A stretch of 20,125 nt of DNA from CAZCTC01 sp964501335. GTDB lineage: Bacteria; Chloroflexota; Anaerolineae; B4-G1; SLSP01. The stretch covers positions 1-20,125 of the forward strand of contig CAZCTC010000109.1 in the NCBI GenBank assembly GCA_964501335.1, in the 5' to 3' direction. The notes beneath the pieces are model-generated. The model was not told the DNA's origin. It saw nothing but the letters and a program-made list of their open reading frames with translations, and did no database searches. Of the stretch, positions 8,692 through 15,197 are shown piece by piece. The first letter of the stretch is position 1, and every line of letters begins with the position of its first letter. The position numbers were made by a program, and so were the translations under genes.

Positions 8692-9345
8692 ATGTCGATT
8701 TCAATTTTGTTGGCTGACGATCATAATGTCGTGCGGCATGGGATTCATGCTTTGCTGGCGGCTGAACATGATTTCAACCTGGTAGGAGAAGCCGCGGATG
8801 GGCTGGCGGCCTTACAAATGGCCGAGCAATTGGAGCCGGACATTCTGGTGGTGGATTTGATGATGCCGGGCCTGGGGGGATTGGAGGTCACTCGTCAGAT
8901 GGGGCAACGTTCGCCGCACACGCGGGTGATTATTCTTTCCATGCATGATAATGAGGCTTATGTATTGGAGGCGTTGCGCAATGGGGCCGCCGGTTATGTT
9001 TTGAAGGGGGCCAATCATGAGGATTTGATCCAGGCGATCCGTGAAGTGGCGGCCGGGCGGCGTTATCTCAGTTCTCCGCTTTCCGAGCGGGCGATTGAAG
9101 CGTACATTCAGAAGACGATGGATACGACGTTGGATTCTTATGAGATGTTGACGACACGCGAGCGGGAGATCCTTTATCTGTCGGCGACCGGGCTCAATAC
9201 GACGGAGATGGGGGAAAAGCTGTCGATCAGTCCGCGGACTGTGGAATCGCATAAAACCAGCATGATGCGGAAATTGGGATTGCGGACGCAGCTGGATTTG
9301 ATTCGATATGCGTTGAAGCGGGGCATCATTCCGATGGAGGATTAA
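8692..9345 (+). CDS. NarL/FixJ-family response regulator
   Basis: A 217-residue two-domain regulator. The receiver domain (about 1-125) has the acidic pair in LLADDH, the phospho-Asp55 in VVDLMMPG and Lys105 in YVLKGA. The LuxR-type helix-turn-helix (about 147-210) reads LTTREREILYL, GLNTTEMGEKLSISPRTVE, then SHKTSMMRKLG. It starts 17 nt after the kinase stop with AAGGATGG upstream, so the two are almost surely co-transcribed and form one two-component system. Targets are unknown. The dyads at 9440-9487, just downstream, are a possible binding array. Confidence 0.95.
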   Translation: MSISILLADDHNVVRHGIHALLAAEHDFNLVGEAADGLAALQMAEQLEPDILVVDLMMPGLGGLEVTRQMGQRSPHTRVIILSMHDNEAYVLEALRNGAAGYVLKGANHEDLIQAIREVAAGRRYLSSPLSERAIEAYIQKTMDTTLDSYEMLTTREREILYLSATGLNTTEMGEKLSISPRTVESHKTSMMRKLGLRTQLDLIRYALKRGIIPMED

Positions 9346-9391
9346 TATTTTCGGCGGCTTCAGAAAGCCGCCGAAAATAGGAGCTTTTTTT
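9346..9391 (+). terminator. Hairpin terminator after the kinase/regulator operon
   Basis: A perfect 15-bp stem (9346-9360 and 9365-9379, loop CAGA) begins right after the TAA of the regulator. It is followed by GGAGC and a run of seven T (9385-9391). The same block, stem plus GGAGCTTTTTTT, occurs after the surface-protein gene at 11167-11214. Confidence 0.75.
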
Positions 9392-9439
9392 CCAGACTAC
9401 CTGCATCGGTGGAGATATGTTCTTATGCTACAACCCGGG

Positions 9440-9487
9440 TACGGAAAATTACGTAGGTTTTTCTGAGAAATTCCGTAGAATTACGGA
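9440..9487. promoter_or_regulatory. Array of three dyads upstream of the orphan receiver gene
   Basis: Two similar imperfect dyads, TACGGAAAATTACGTA (9440-9455) and TCCGTAGAATTACGGA (9472-9487), start 32 bp apart, about three helical turns. Between them is an exact palindrome, TTTCTGAGAAA (9460-9470). The second dyad has 6-bp perfect arms (TCCGTA/TACGGA) around GAAT. The array centres about 95 bp before the 9558 start. The arrangement fits a dimer-binding regulator such as a NarL-family protein, which is inference. Confidence 0.5.
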
Positions 9488-9543
9488 TAGACAGAAATGA
9501 TTGATATCTGTATTCTTAATTCAGGGGTGGGGATTTCTGGTAG

Positions 9544-9549
9544 TATAAA
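9544..9549 (+). promoter_or_regulatory. -10 element of a probable leaderless gene
   Basis: TATAAA lies exactly 8 nt before the ATG at 9558, the same spacing as at 10091 and 14485. It predicts a transcript starting within about 2 nt of the ATG. No good -35 is visible, which would fit activation from the dyad array upstream. Confidence 0.5.
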
Positions 9550-9557
9550 TAGTTTGA

Positions 9558-9959
9558 ATGGCAAGGTGTGCTATGAATATAAGTCCGTCGGTTTTGCTGG
9601 TAGATGATAATCCTACTTTTTTGCGAATTGCGGTACGTTTTTTGTCCGGACAACCCGGATTGACCGTTGTGGGAACTGCGGGCGGAGGAATGGAGGCTTT
9701 GGAGAAAGCAGCCCAATTACATCCGGATGTGGTATTGTTGGATATGGTGATGCCGGATCTTCCCGGGCTGGCCGTAATCCCCCGTTTGCGGGAGAACTCT
9801 TCGACGATGATCATTATTGCCTTGACGCTATTGGACAATGAAGCGTATCGACAGGCGGCGCTGGCTGCCGGCGCGAACGGATTTGTTGCCAAATCACAGA
9901 TGAATGTCGAGCTGATTCCGACCATTATGGAGCATTTTCAACCTGTTTTGGAGCAATGA
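9558..9959 (+). CDS. Single-domain response regulator (receiver only)
   Basis: A 133-residue stand-alone receiver domain: VLLVDDNP acidic pair, phospho-Asp62 in VLLDMVMPD, a Thr in IIALTLLD and Lys in FVAKSQ. All the residues for phosphorylation appear to be present and there is no output domain, so it should work by protein contact, as CheY or Spo0F do, or as a phosphate sink or relay. It resembles the receiver of the regulator at 8692 in style. Start choice: ATG 9558 has a -10 8 nt upstream (leaderless), while ATG 9573 has AAGGTG 4 nt upstream and gives a more usual N-terminus (MNISPSVLLVDD); either is possible. It has its own control region and is not obviously in the preceding operon. It could serve either kinase in the window, or another. 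Confidence 0.88.
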   Translation: MARCAMNISPSVLLVDDNPTFLRIAVRFLSGQPGLTVVGTAGGGMEALEKAAQLHPDVVLLDMVMPDLPGLAVIPRLRENSSTMIIIALTLLDNEAYRQAALAAGANGFVAKSQMNVELIPTIMEHFQPVLEQ

Positions 9960-10018
9960 AGTTGCGCCTGACCCCAGTTTTTTTTCTCCTGGTTTATGGG
10001 GTTAAGCATCCCAGGCTG

Positions 10019-10054
10019 TTTTGGGGCGCCCTGGCCGGCTAGGGCGCCCCAAAA
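10019..10054. terminator. 14-bp GC-rich hairpin
   Basis: The arms TTTTGGGGCGCCCT (10019-10032) and AGGGCGCCCCAAAA (10041-10054) are perfect, with loop GGCCGGCT. It lies 59 nt after the orphan receiver gene and before the surface-protein promoter. It shares the pattern of the other hairpins here: T-rich outer 5' arm, GC-rich inner stem, A-rich outer 3' arm. Confidence 0.6.
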
Positions 10055-10090
10055 TGTAAACGAGGTTACCTCGAATTTTAAAAATCAGGC

Positions 10091-10096
10091 TATAAT
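10091..10096 (+). promoter_or_regulatory. -10 element of a probable leaderless gene
   Basis: A consensus TATAAT lies 8 nt before the ATG at 10105, and no Shine-Dalgarno sequence precedes that ATG (TTCCTCCTG lies between). A transcript would begin about 2 nt before the start codon. The -35 is poor (TTACCT with a 19-nt spacer). Confidence 0.6.
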
Positions 10097-10104
10097 TCCT
10101 CCTG

Positions 10105-11157
10105 ATGAAGATCAATCAACGAACTCAAGAAACTTATTTTTATAGCGATCGACCCGGTGCTGTTTTTCCTGTAAAGAGGCGACAGCGGCTTTTGTTCTGG
10201 TGGGCAATGGGCCTTTCGTTGTTGTTGACGCTGGTTTCAATTCAGGGAATCCGCGCCTCCGGTCCTATTATTCGATTCACGGCCAATGCGGTGGGCAGTG
10301 TCGGCGTGGTTTATTGGGAGACCAGCAACGAGGTTGGAATTGATTCTTTTTATGTGCAGCGTTCTTCCAGTGTAACGCCGACTTATCAACGGGTGCCGAT
10401 TGGAAATCCCTGGCGATTTGAGGCTTTTGGCGGCGAAGAGGGATATGTCTATGAGTTCGCTGATCAACAGACGGTACGGGGGGTCACTTACTACTATAAA
10501 TTGGAGATTGTGACCAGTGGGAGCGGCACTCAATTTTATGGACCGATTACTCTGACCATTCCATTGGGGGCCAGCACCCCGACTTTTACACCAACTCCGA
10601 CGCCCGGCCCGTCGGCCACACCGAATGCTTTGACTGCAACTCCGACGCCAACCCCTACGTTGACCGTTACTCCTACTCCCGGCGGTCCAACCCTGACGGC
10701 GACTCCTACCCGCTCCGGGACGTCTGTTTCAGGGACGGGAACGCCTACGAGTACGCCGGGCACGGCAATGCCTCGTCCGACAACCGGGGCCGGGACTTCC
10801 CCTTTGAATACGCCTACGTTGACGGTTACCGTCACGCTTCAACCTTCTCCTACGCCGACGATTTTGCCGCCGACCTTTACGCCGACGCCGCAACCTTCTC
10901 CTACGCCGACTCTGGCTGAACCTACGGAAGCTTCTCCATTTCCTACGCCGGAGATGCCGTTGCCCCCGGCGGATTTTACTCCACCTCCGACGGTGTATAG
11001 TACGCCAACTGTGCCGGTGGGGGGAATTCCATTGCAACACAGTGAACCGCCCGCTTCTCCGCCGGTCTGGCCCTGGATCTTGTTCGGGTTTGGATTGGGG
11101 GGGATTTTTACATCCGGGATCTGGTGGGTGTGGTGGCAACAGCAGAAGAATCGGTAG
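10105..11157 (+). CDS. Membrane-anchored Fn3-like protein with Pro/Thr linker
   Basis: A 350-residue cell-surface protein. Residues 1-28 are polar and basic (PVKRRQR), 29-48 form a membrane segment (signal peptide or anchor), 54-153 look like one fibronectin type III-like beta domain (VGVVYWETSNEVGIDSFYVQ ending in VTYYYKLEIV), about 155-310 is a low-complexity linker of TPTPTP, SPTP and PTFTPTP units, and 321-344 is a second Trp-rich membrane segment with a basic tail (QQQKNR). There is no LPXTG. The likely layout is a surface display or envelope protein tethered by its ends. The Fn3-like part resembles domains that often follow 'turns a story about a person' type surface proteins only in fold; no ligand is suggested. 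The linker gene segment contains a 20-bp direct repeat (10841-10860 and 10892-10911). It ends 9 nt before a hairpin terminator shared with fumC. Confidence 0.75.
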   Translation: MKINQRTQETYFYSDRPGAVFPVKRRQRLLFWWAMGLSLLLTLVSIQGIRASGPIIRFTANAVGSVGVVYWETSNEVGIDSFYVQRSSSVTPTYQRVPIGNPWRFEAFGGEEGYVYEFADQQTVRGVTYYYKLEIVTSGSGTQFYGPITLTIPLGASTPTFTPTPTPGPSATPNALTATPTPTPTLTVTPTPGGPTLTATPTRSGTSVSGTGTPTSTPGTAMPRPTTGAGTSPLNTPTLTVTVTLQPSPTPTILPPTFTPTPQPSPTPTLAEPTEASPFPTPEMPLPPADFTPPPTVYSTPTVPVGGIPLQHSEPPASPPVWPWILFGFGLGGIFTSGIWWVWWQQQKNR

Positions 11158-11166
11158 TTTTTTATT

Positions 11167-11214
11167 CCTATTTTCGGCGGCTTTCTGAAGCCGCCGAAAA
11201 TAGGAGCTTTTTTT
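11167..11214. terminator. Hairpin terminator between convergent genes
   Basis: A 17-bp perfect stem (11167-11183 and 11188-11204, loop TCTG) followed by GGAGC-type sequence and seven T (11208-11214). It lies between the stops of the surface-protein gene (11157, +) and fumC (11229, -) and probably serves both. It is a near copy of the one at 9346. Confidence 0.75.
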
Positions 11215-11228
11215 CGATTTTTTTCGCG

Positions 11229-12620
11229 TCAGTCGGAGTCGCCGGGGTGGGTCATCCGTTCCGGATCGAGCAGTTCTTCCAATTCCTCTACCGGTAGTAC
11301 TTCCCAATCGCGAGCCACTTCGTAGACGGTGCGTCCGCTGTGATAGGCTTCCTTGCTGATTTCAGCTGCCCGATCATATCCCAGACGGGGTGCCAGGGCG
11401 GTGGCCAGGGCCAGATTCCGGGCGGCCGTTGTGCGACACTGTTCGGCATCGGCTTCCAGACCGAGAATGCAGCGATTGGTAAAAGCCCGGGTGGCGCGTC
11501 CCAGGATTTCTACTCCCTGGATGAGATTGTATGCCATGAGCGGCATCATCAAATTGATTTCCAGAATACTCCCCAATCCTCCCAGCGTTACGGCGGCATC
11601 GTTGCCGATGACCTGTGCGGCGGCCATGATCAACGCTTCGGCCATGACCGGATTTACTTTACCCGGCATGATCGACGAGCCCGGTTGGACTTCCGGCAGG
11701 CGCAGTTCCCCCAAGCCATTGCGAGGGCCCGAGCCCAGCCAGCGGATGTCGTTGGCGATTTTGGTGAGGCTGACGGCGATGGTTTTCAATTCGCCGGAGG
11801 TTTCGACCAGGGCATCGCGGGCGGCGTTGGCTTCCATGTGATTGGCGGCCTCAGTGAACTCGGTGCCGAGGGCGCGGTTGAGATGGACGACGGCGCGGGC
11901 GGCAAATTGCAGCGGGCAGTTGATCCCGGTGCCGACGGCGGTGCCGCCGAGGGGGAGTTCCCGGAGGGCGGCGATGGCGCGACGGGTTCGGGCAATGCTG
12001 TATTCAGCCTGGGCGGCATAGCCGCTGAATTCCTGGCCCAGGCGGATGGGGGTGGCGTCCTGCAGGTGGGTGCGGCCGGTTTTGACGATGCCGTCGAAGG
12101 CCCGGGCTTTGACGATCAGGGCATCGCGGAGGGCGATCAGGGCCGGCAGCAGTTCTTCACGAAGGGCCAGGACGGCGGCGATGTGGATGGCGGTGGGGAT
12201 GACATCGTTGCTGGACTGGCTGAGATTGACGTGGTCGTTGGGGTGGATCGGGCTTTTGCTGCCGATCTCGCCTCCCAGGCGGCGGATGGCCCAGTTGGCG
12301 AGGACTTCGTTGGCGTTCATATTGGTCGAGGTGCCCGAGCCGGTCTGGAAGATATCGACGGGGAAGTGTTCGTCCAGGTCGCCGGCGATCAGGGCGTCAC
12401 AGGCGGTGAGGATGGCGGCGCTGCGGGTCGGATCGAGCAGCCCCAGTTCTTGATTGGTGCGGGCGCAGGCCTGTTTGACCTGACCGAGGGCTCGCAGGAA
12501 ACGGCGTCCGAAGCGCAGCCCGGAGATGGGAAAGTTTTCGACGGCGCGTTGGGTTTGGGCTCCCCAAAGGGCGTCGTCGGGAATTTCGACGTTGCCCATA
12601 GAATCATGTTCAATGCGCAT
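11229..12620 (-). CDS. fumC: Class II fumarate hydratase
   Basis: A 463-residue protein of normal length for the family; it interconverts fumarate and malate in the citric acid cycle as a cytoplasmic homotetramer. Seen: MRIEHDSMG and LWGAQTQRAVENFPISG at the N-terminus, SGSGTSTNMNANEV, GRTHLQDATP with His185 at the known catalytic-His position, GTAVGTGIN, and the superfamily signature GSSIMPGKVNP with the SS-loop Ser315/Ser316. Fumarase is favoured over aspartase and argininosuccinate lyase by the N-terminal blocks and the lack of the aspartase NPVIPE pattern (here NPVMAEA). The ATG at 12620 has GGAGGAGG 8 nt upstream; the open frame beyond it is repeat sequence. The gene is unlinked to other TCA genes in the window. 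Confidence 0.93.
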   Translation of the reverse strand: MRIEHDSMGNVEIPDDALWGAQTQRAVENFPISGLRFGRRFLRALGQVKQACARTNQELGLLDPTRSAAILTACDALIAGDLDEHFPVDIFQTGSGTSTNMNANEVLANWAIRRLGGEIGSKSPIHPNDHVNLSQSSNDVIPTAIHIAAVLALREELLPALIALRDALIVKARAFDGIVKTGRTHLQDATPIRLGQEFSGYAAQAEYSIARTRRAIAALRELPLGGTAVGTGINCPLQFAARAVVHLNRALGTEFTEAANHMEANAARDALVETSGELKTIAVSLTKIANDIRWLGSGPRNGLGELRLPEVQPGSSIMPGKVNPVMAEALIMAAAQVIGNDAAVTLGGLGSILEINLMMPLMAYNLIQGVEILGRATRAFTNRCILGLEADAEQCRTTAARNLALATALAPRLGYDRAAEISKEAYHSGRTVYEVARDWEVLPVEELEELLDPERMTHPGDSD

Positions 12621-12666
12621 GGCAAAGTTCCTCCTCCGTGACAGGTGGCAGAATGATAACTCAATT

Positions 12667-12727
12667 TGTAGAAAGTAGACAGCAGCAAGTAGACAGCCTG
12701 CGTCGCCTGGACGGCTTTGGAAAAGCC
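12667..12727 (+). repeat. Heptad tract plus 5' module, copy 1
   Basis: The tract TGTAGAA AGTAGAC AGCAGCA AGTAGAC AGC (period 7) runs straight into GCCTGCGTCGCCTGGACGGC, ending TTTGGAAAAGCC at 12727. The next bases, ATGTTTTGGAGCG, look like a hairpin 5' arm with no matching 3' arm; the G/C-rich element at 12741 takes its place. Confidence 0.7.
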
Positions 12728-12740
12728 ATGTTTTGGAGCG

Positions 12741-12885
12741 GCCCTCACCCCCTGCCCCCTCTCCCATATTTTGTTGTTAAGTATCGACGCGATTCGAGTG
12801 GATGCGTTTTGGGGGATAGCTGCGAGCGATGCGGGAGGGAGAGGGGTTCGGAGAACGTTATCAGCATCGAGGTGAGGGGGAGGGC
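12741..12885. mobile_element. GC-rich inverted-repeat element, possible MITE
   Basis: The left end GCCCTCACCCCCTGCCCC..CTCTCCC (12741-12765) is matched, imperfectly, by the right-hand segments GGGAGAGGGG (12837-12846) and GGTGAGGGGGAGGGC (12871-12885). The unit is about 145 bp with no ORF of its own and sits where a composite-repeat hairpin should be. 'CCCTCACCCCC.GCCCCTCTCCC' type repeats occur in many bacterial intergenic regions, as I recall. No target duplication could be picked out. Confidence 0.5.
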
Positions 12886-12892
12886 TCAGAGT

Positions 12893-13140
12893 GTTTCGCC
12901 GGGGCGATTCTGGAAAAGGCCAAAGAAAGTAGACAGCGGCAAGTAGACAGTAGACAGCCCGTGTCGCCAGGGCGGCTCTGGAAAAGGCCATGTTTTGGTG
13001 CGCCTTCTGAGGCGCACCAAAACATCAACAAAAAAACTCTCTCTTCCGATCCAGCGCGTCGTGTTTTACGGGGAAAGGGCCATTGGCGGGACGTTATGAG
13101 GCCGGGACCATGCCATAGAGCCTTATTTTCAGAACAGGGG
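12893..13140 (+). repeat. Composite repeat copy B with doubled 5' part
   Basis: Order: a partial 5' module (12893-12921, TTCGCCGGGGCGATTCTGGA..), a heptad tract (12922-12957), a full 5' module (12957-12989), a perfect 15-bp hairpin (12990-13004 and 13011-13025, loop TTCTGA) and a tail (13026-13140) with ACTCTCTCTTCC, ATCCAGCGCGTCG, GGCGGGACGTTA and CATGCCATAGAGCC. It ends just before the ribosome site of the 13146 gene. This is the most complete copy in the window. Confidence 0.85.
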
Positions 13141-13145
13141 GAACT

Positions 13146-14459
13146 ATGAAAAAGCTGATTTTGAATCTGCTGTTGCTTGTTTTTCTTTTGAGTGCCTGTG
13201 GAGCCGATAAAACCGGCCCTTTAATGCTTGTGGGAGTGGATCCATCTACCCCGGTTCCGGTGACGATGGTAAAGGCGCTTCCTGAACGACCCTTGCCGGA
13301 TTTGCCGGCAGAATTTCCCAAGATTGACCGTCAACCCGAACCTTTGATTTTCTTTCGGGATCCGCTTTCTTCTCTCCCTGCTTATGATCCGGAGGCAGAT
13401 CCTACCTGGCAGGTGGATCTACGCCTTTACGATCTTTCGGCTCTGGATCTGCGGAATGCTACGAAAGATCTGATGTATGCCAGCTTTGATGATCGGACGA
13501 TCTGGCCGCCGGCGGATAAAATGCCGACCGATTATGATTATCGCCAGGTGATGGAGCTGGGCAGGAATCCCGGTCTGCGGGTTCGGGAATTGCACCAGTT
13601 GGGGATCACCGGAAAGGGGGTAGGGATTGCGATTATCGATCAACCTTTGCTGGTCAACCATGAGGAGTATGTCCACGCACTGCGGCTGTATGAAGAGACT
13701 TCGGATGTCAACGGGGATTGGTTGCGGGCGCAATTGCATGGACCGGCGGTGGCTTCGATTGCCGTCGGCAAATCGGTTGGGGTGGCACCGGGAGCCGATC
13801 TCTATTTCATCGCTTCGGTTTTAGGCGTGAGTGCGGGATCTCAGGAACTTGATTTTACGTTTCTGGCCGGGGCGGTACGGCGGGTGGTGGAGATCAATCG
13901 CCGTTTGCCTGAGGGGCGTAAGATCCGGGTGATCAGCATGTCGATTGGTTGGTCGTCCGATATGAAGGGCTACGATGCGATCACGGCGGCGGTGGCCGAG
14001 GCGAAGGCTGAGGGTATGCTGGTTGTTTGTAGCTCGATTGAGGATCCTGCTGTCCATGGATTGAAGTTTGATGCTTTGGGGCGGTCTCCTCTGGCCGATC
14101 CCGATCTGGCGACTTCCTATGGGCCGGGATTGTTCTGGGCCAACATGTTCTGGGATCAGCCGGTGGGCGGCGATCGGTTGCTGGTGCCGATGGATTCCCG
14201 GACGACGGCCAGTTTTACCGGCGATAGCGATTATGTTTTCTATCGAGCCGGCGGTTGGAGTTGGGCGATCCCTTACATCGCGGGGACTTATGCGCTGGCG
14301 GCTCAGGTCGATCCGACGATTACTCCGGAGCGTTTCTGGCAGACGGCGTTGGAGACGGGGACGACCTTACATTTGAAGCGTGGATCTGAGGAGCGGGTGC
14401 TGGGACCGATTCTCGACCCGGTGGCGTTGGTGGCCGCTTTGCAAAAAGCGACTCCGTGA
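13146..14459 (+). CDS. Divergent subtilisin-like (S8) lipoprotein
   Basis: A 437-residue exported protein. Residues 1-18 are a lipoprotein signal (MKKLILNLLLLVFLLSAC, lipid Cys18). The protease-like domain (about 150-430) has Asp165 in GVGIAIIDQP (D of the DTG site), His198 in LHGPAVAS (HGTHVAG site), GVAPGADLYFI, SMSIGWSS, and Ser372 in GWSWAIPYIAG (GTSMAAPHVAG site), so all three catalytic residues can be placed. The motifs around them are heavily altered and the oxyanion-hole Asn of AGN is not seen (VVCSSIEDP instead), so activity is doubtful. It could be a slow or specialised protease or a binding protein. AGGGGGA precedes the ATG; repeat copy B is its upstream region. It lies 39 nt before the next two-component system, which might sense or control it (inference). 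Confidence 0.75.
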   Translation: MKKLILNLLLLVFLLSACGADKTGPLMLVGVDPSTPVPVTMVKALPERPLPDLPAEFPKIDRQPEPLIFFRDPLSSLPAYDPEADPTWQVDLRLYDLSALDLRNATKDLMYASFDDRTIWPPADKMPTDYDYRQVMELGRNPGLRVRELHQLGITGKGVGIAIIDQPLLVNHEEYVHALRLYEETSDVNGDWLRAQLHGPAVASIAVGKSVGVAPGADLYFIASVLGVSAGSQELDFTFLAGAVRRVVEINRRLPEGRKIRVISMSIGWSSDMKGYDAITAAVAEAKAEGMLVVCSSIEDPAVHGLKFDALGRSPLADPDLATSYGPGLFWANMFWDQPVGGDRLLVPMDSRTTASFTGDSDYVFYRAGGWSWAIPYIAGTYALAAQVDPTITPERFWQTALETGTTLHLKRGSEERVLGPILDPVALVAALQKATP

Positions 14460-14484
14460 GCGATTGTAATTCTTCAGAAAGTGG

Positions 14485-14490
14485 TAAAAT
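14485..14490 (+). promoter_or_regulatory. -10 element of a probable leaderless gene
   Basis: TGGTAAAAT (extended -10, TGn plus TAAAAT) ends 8 nt before the ATG at 14499, and no Shine-Dalgarno sequence precedes that ATG. TTGTAA (14464-14469) is a weak -35 with a 15-nt spacer. It gives the regulator/kinase pair its own promoter inside the gap after the lipoprotein gene. Confidence 0.55.
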
Positions 14491-14498
14491 ATCGCGCT

Positions 14499-15197
14499 AT
14501 GGCTACTATTTTACTGATCGAAGATGCCCGCGATTTAGCGCAAGTTGTCGTTCGTGACCTGGAAGCGGCCGGTTATCGCGTTTTCCATGCCGCCGATGGG
14601 GTGGCCGGGGTGCAGTTCTACAACGATCATCGGCCCGATCTGGTGATTCTGGACTGGATGCTTCCCAAAATGGATGGTCTGGAGGTACTGCGGCGGATTC
14701 GTCAGCAGTCGGCCGTGCCGGTGCTGATGTTGACGGCCCGGGCCGAGGAGGCCGATCGGGTTATCGGTTTGGAGGTTGGCGCCGACGATTATCTTACCAA
14801 GCCTTTCAGCATGCGGGAATTGATTGCCCGGATTCGGGCCCTGTTGCGGCGGATTGAAAATGTCCAGCAGATCCTGGCTGCCGATCGGGAGATCAGCGCG
14901 GCACCGGTCTCTTATGCCGGGCTGCGTCTCGATCCGGCCGGTTATCAAGCGGTGCTGGATGGGGCCGTTTTGGATCTGACCCGCACGGAGTTCGATTTGC
15001 TTTATCTGCTGCTGCGTTATCCCGGCCGGGCTTTCAGCCGGACCTACCTTTTGGATACGGTCTGGGGGGAATCGTATGTGGTGGGCGATCGCTCGGTCGA
15101 TAATGCGGTGTTGCGTTTGCGCAAGAAGCTGGGGACGTTGGGCGATGCGATTGAGACGGTGTGGAGCGTGGGCTATCGCCTGCGGCCGCTTTCTTGA
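14499..15197 (+). CDS. OmpR/PhoB-family response regulator
   Basis: A 232-residue regulator. The receiver (about 1-120) has ATILLIEDARD, phospho-Asp52 in LVILDWMLPKMDG, the Thr in LMLTARAEEAD and Lys101 in DDYLTKPFS. The winged helix DNA-binding domain (about 140-230) has LDLTRTEFDLLYLLLRYPGR, then VDNAVLRLRKKLG and SVGYRL. The frame opens at 14481, but the ATG at 14499 is chosen because it fits the family N-terminus and the -10 spacing. Its stop overlaps the kinase start (TGATG), so the two are translationally coupled. Confidence 0.94.
   Translation: MATILLIEDARDLAQVVVRDLEAAGYRVFHAADGVAGVQFYNDHRPDLVILDWMLPKMDGLEVLRRIRQQSAVPVLMLTARAEEADRVIGLEVGADDYLTKPFSMRELIARIRALLRRIENVQQILAADREISAAPVSYAGLRLDPAGYQAVLDGAVLDLTRTEFDLLYLLLRYPGRAFSRTYLLDTVWGESYVVGDRSVDNAVLRLRKKLGTLGDAIETVWSVGYRLRPLS

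Noticed and set aside
9971..10002. Possible 6-bp hairpin ACCCCA/TGGGGT with a T8 run in the loop
   Set aside because: A 20-nt loop and a short stem make it a weak structure; the 10019 hairpin is a better candidate.
11340..12641. 433-residue open frame on the plus strand, antisense to fumC
   Set aside because: It follows the codon-position bias of fumC on the other strand, is Gly/Asp-rich low-complexity sequence, and matches no family; fumC has all its motifs.
12389..12991. Minus-strand frame across the repeats before fumC, with repeated 'AVYxLLAAVYFL' segments
   Set aside because: The repeated peptides are just the translated AGTAGAC heptads and GC modules.
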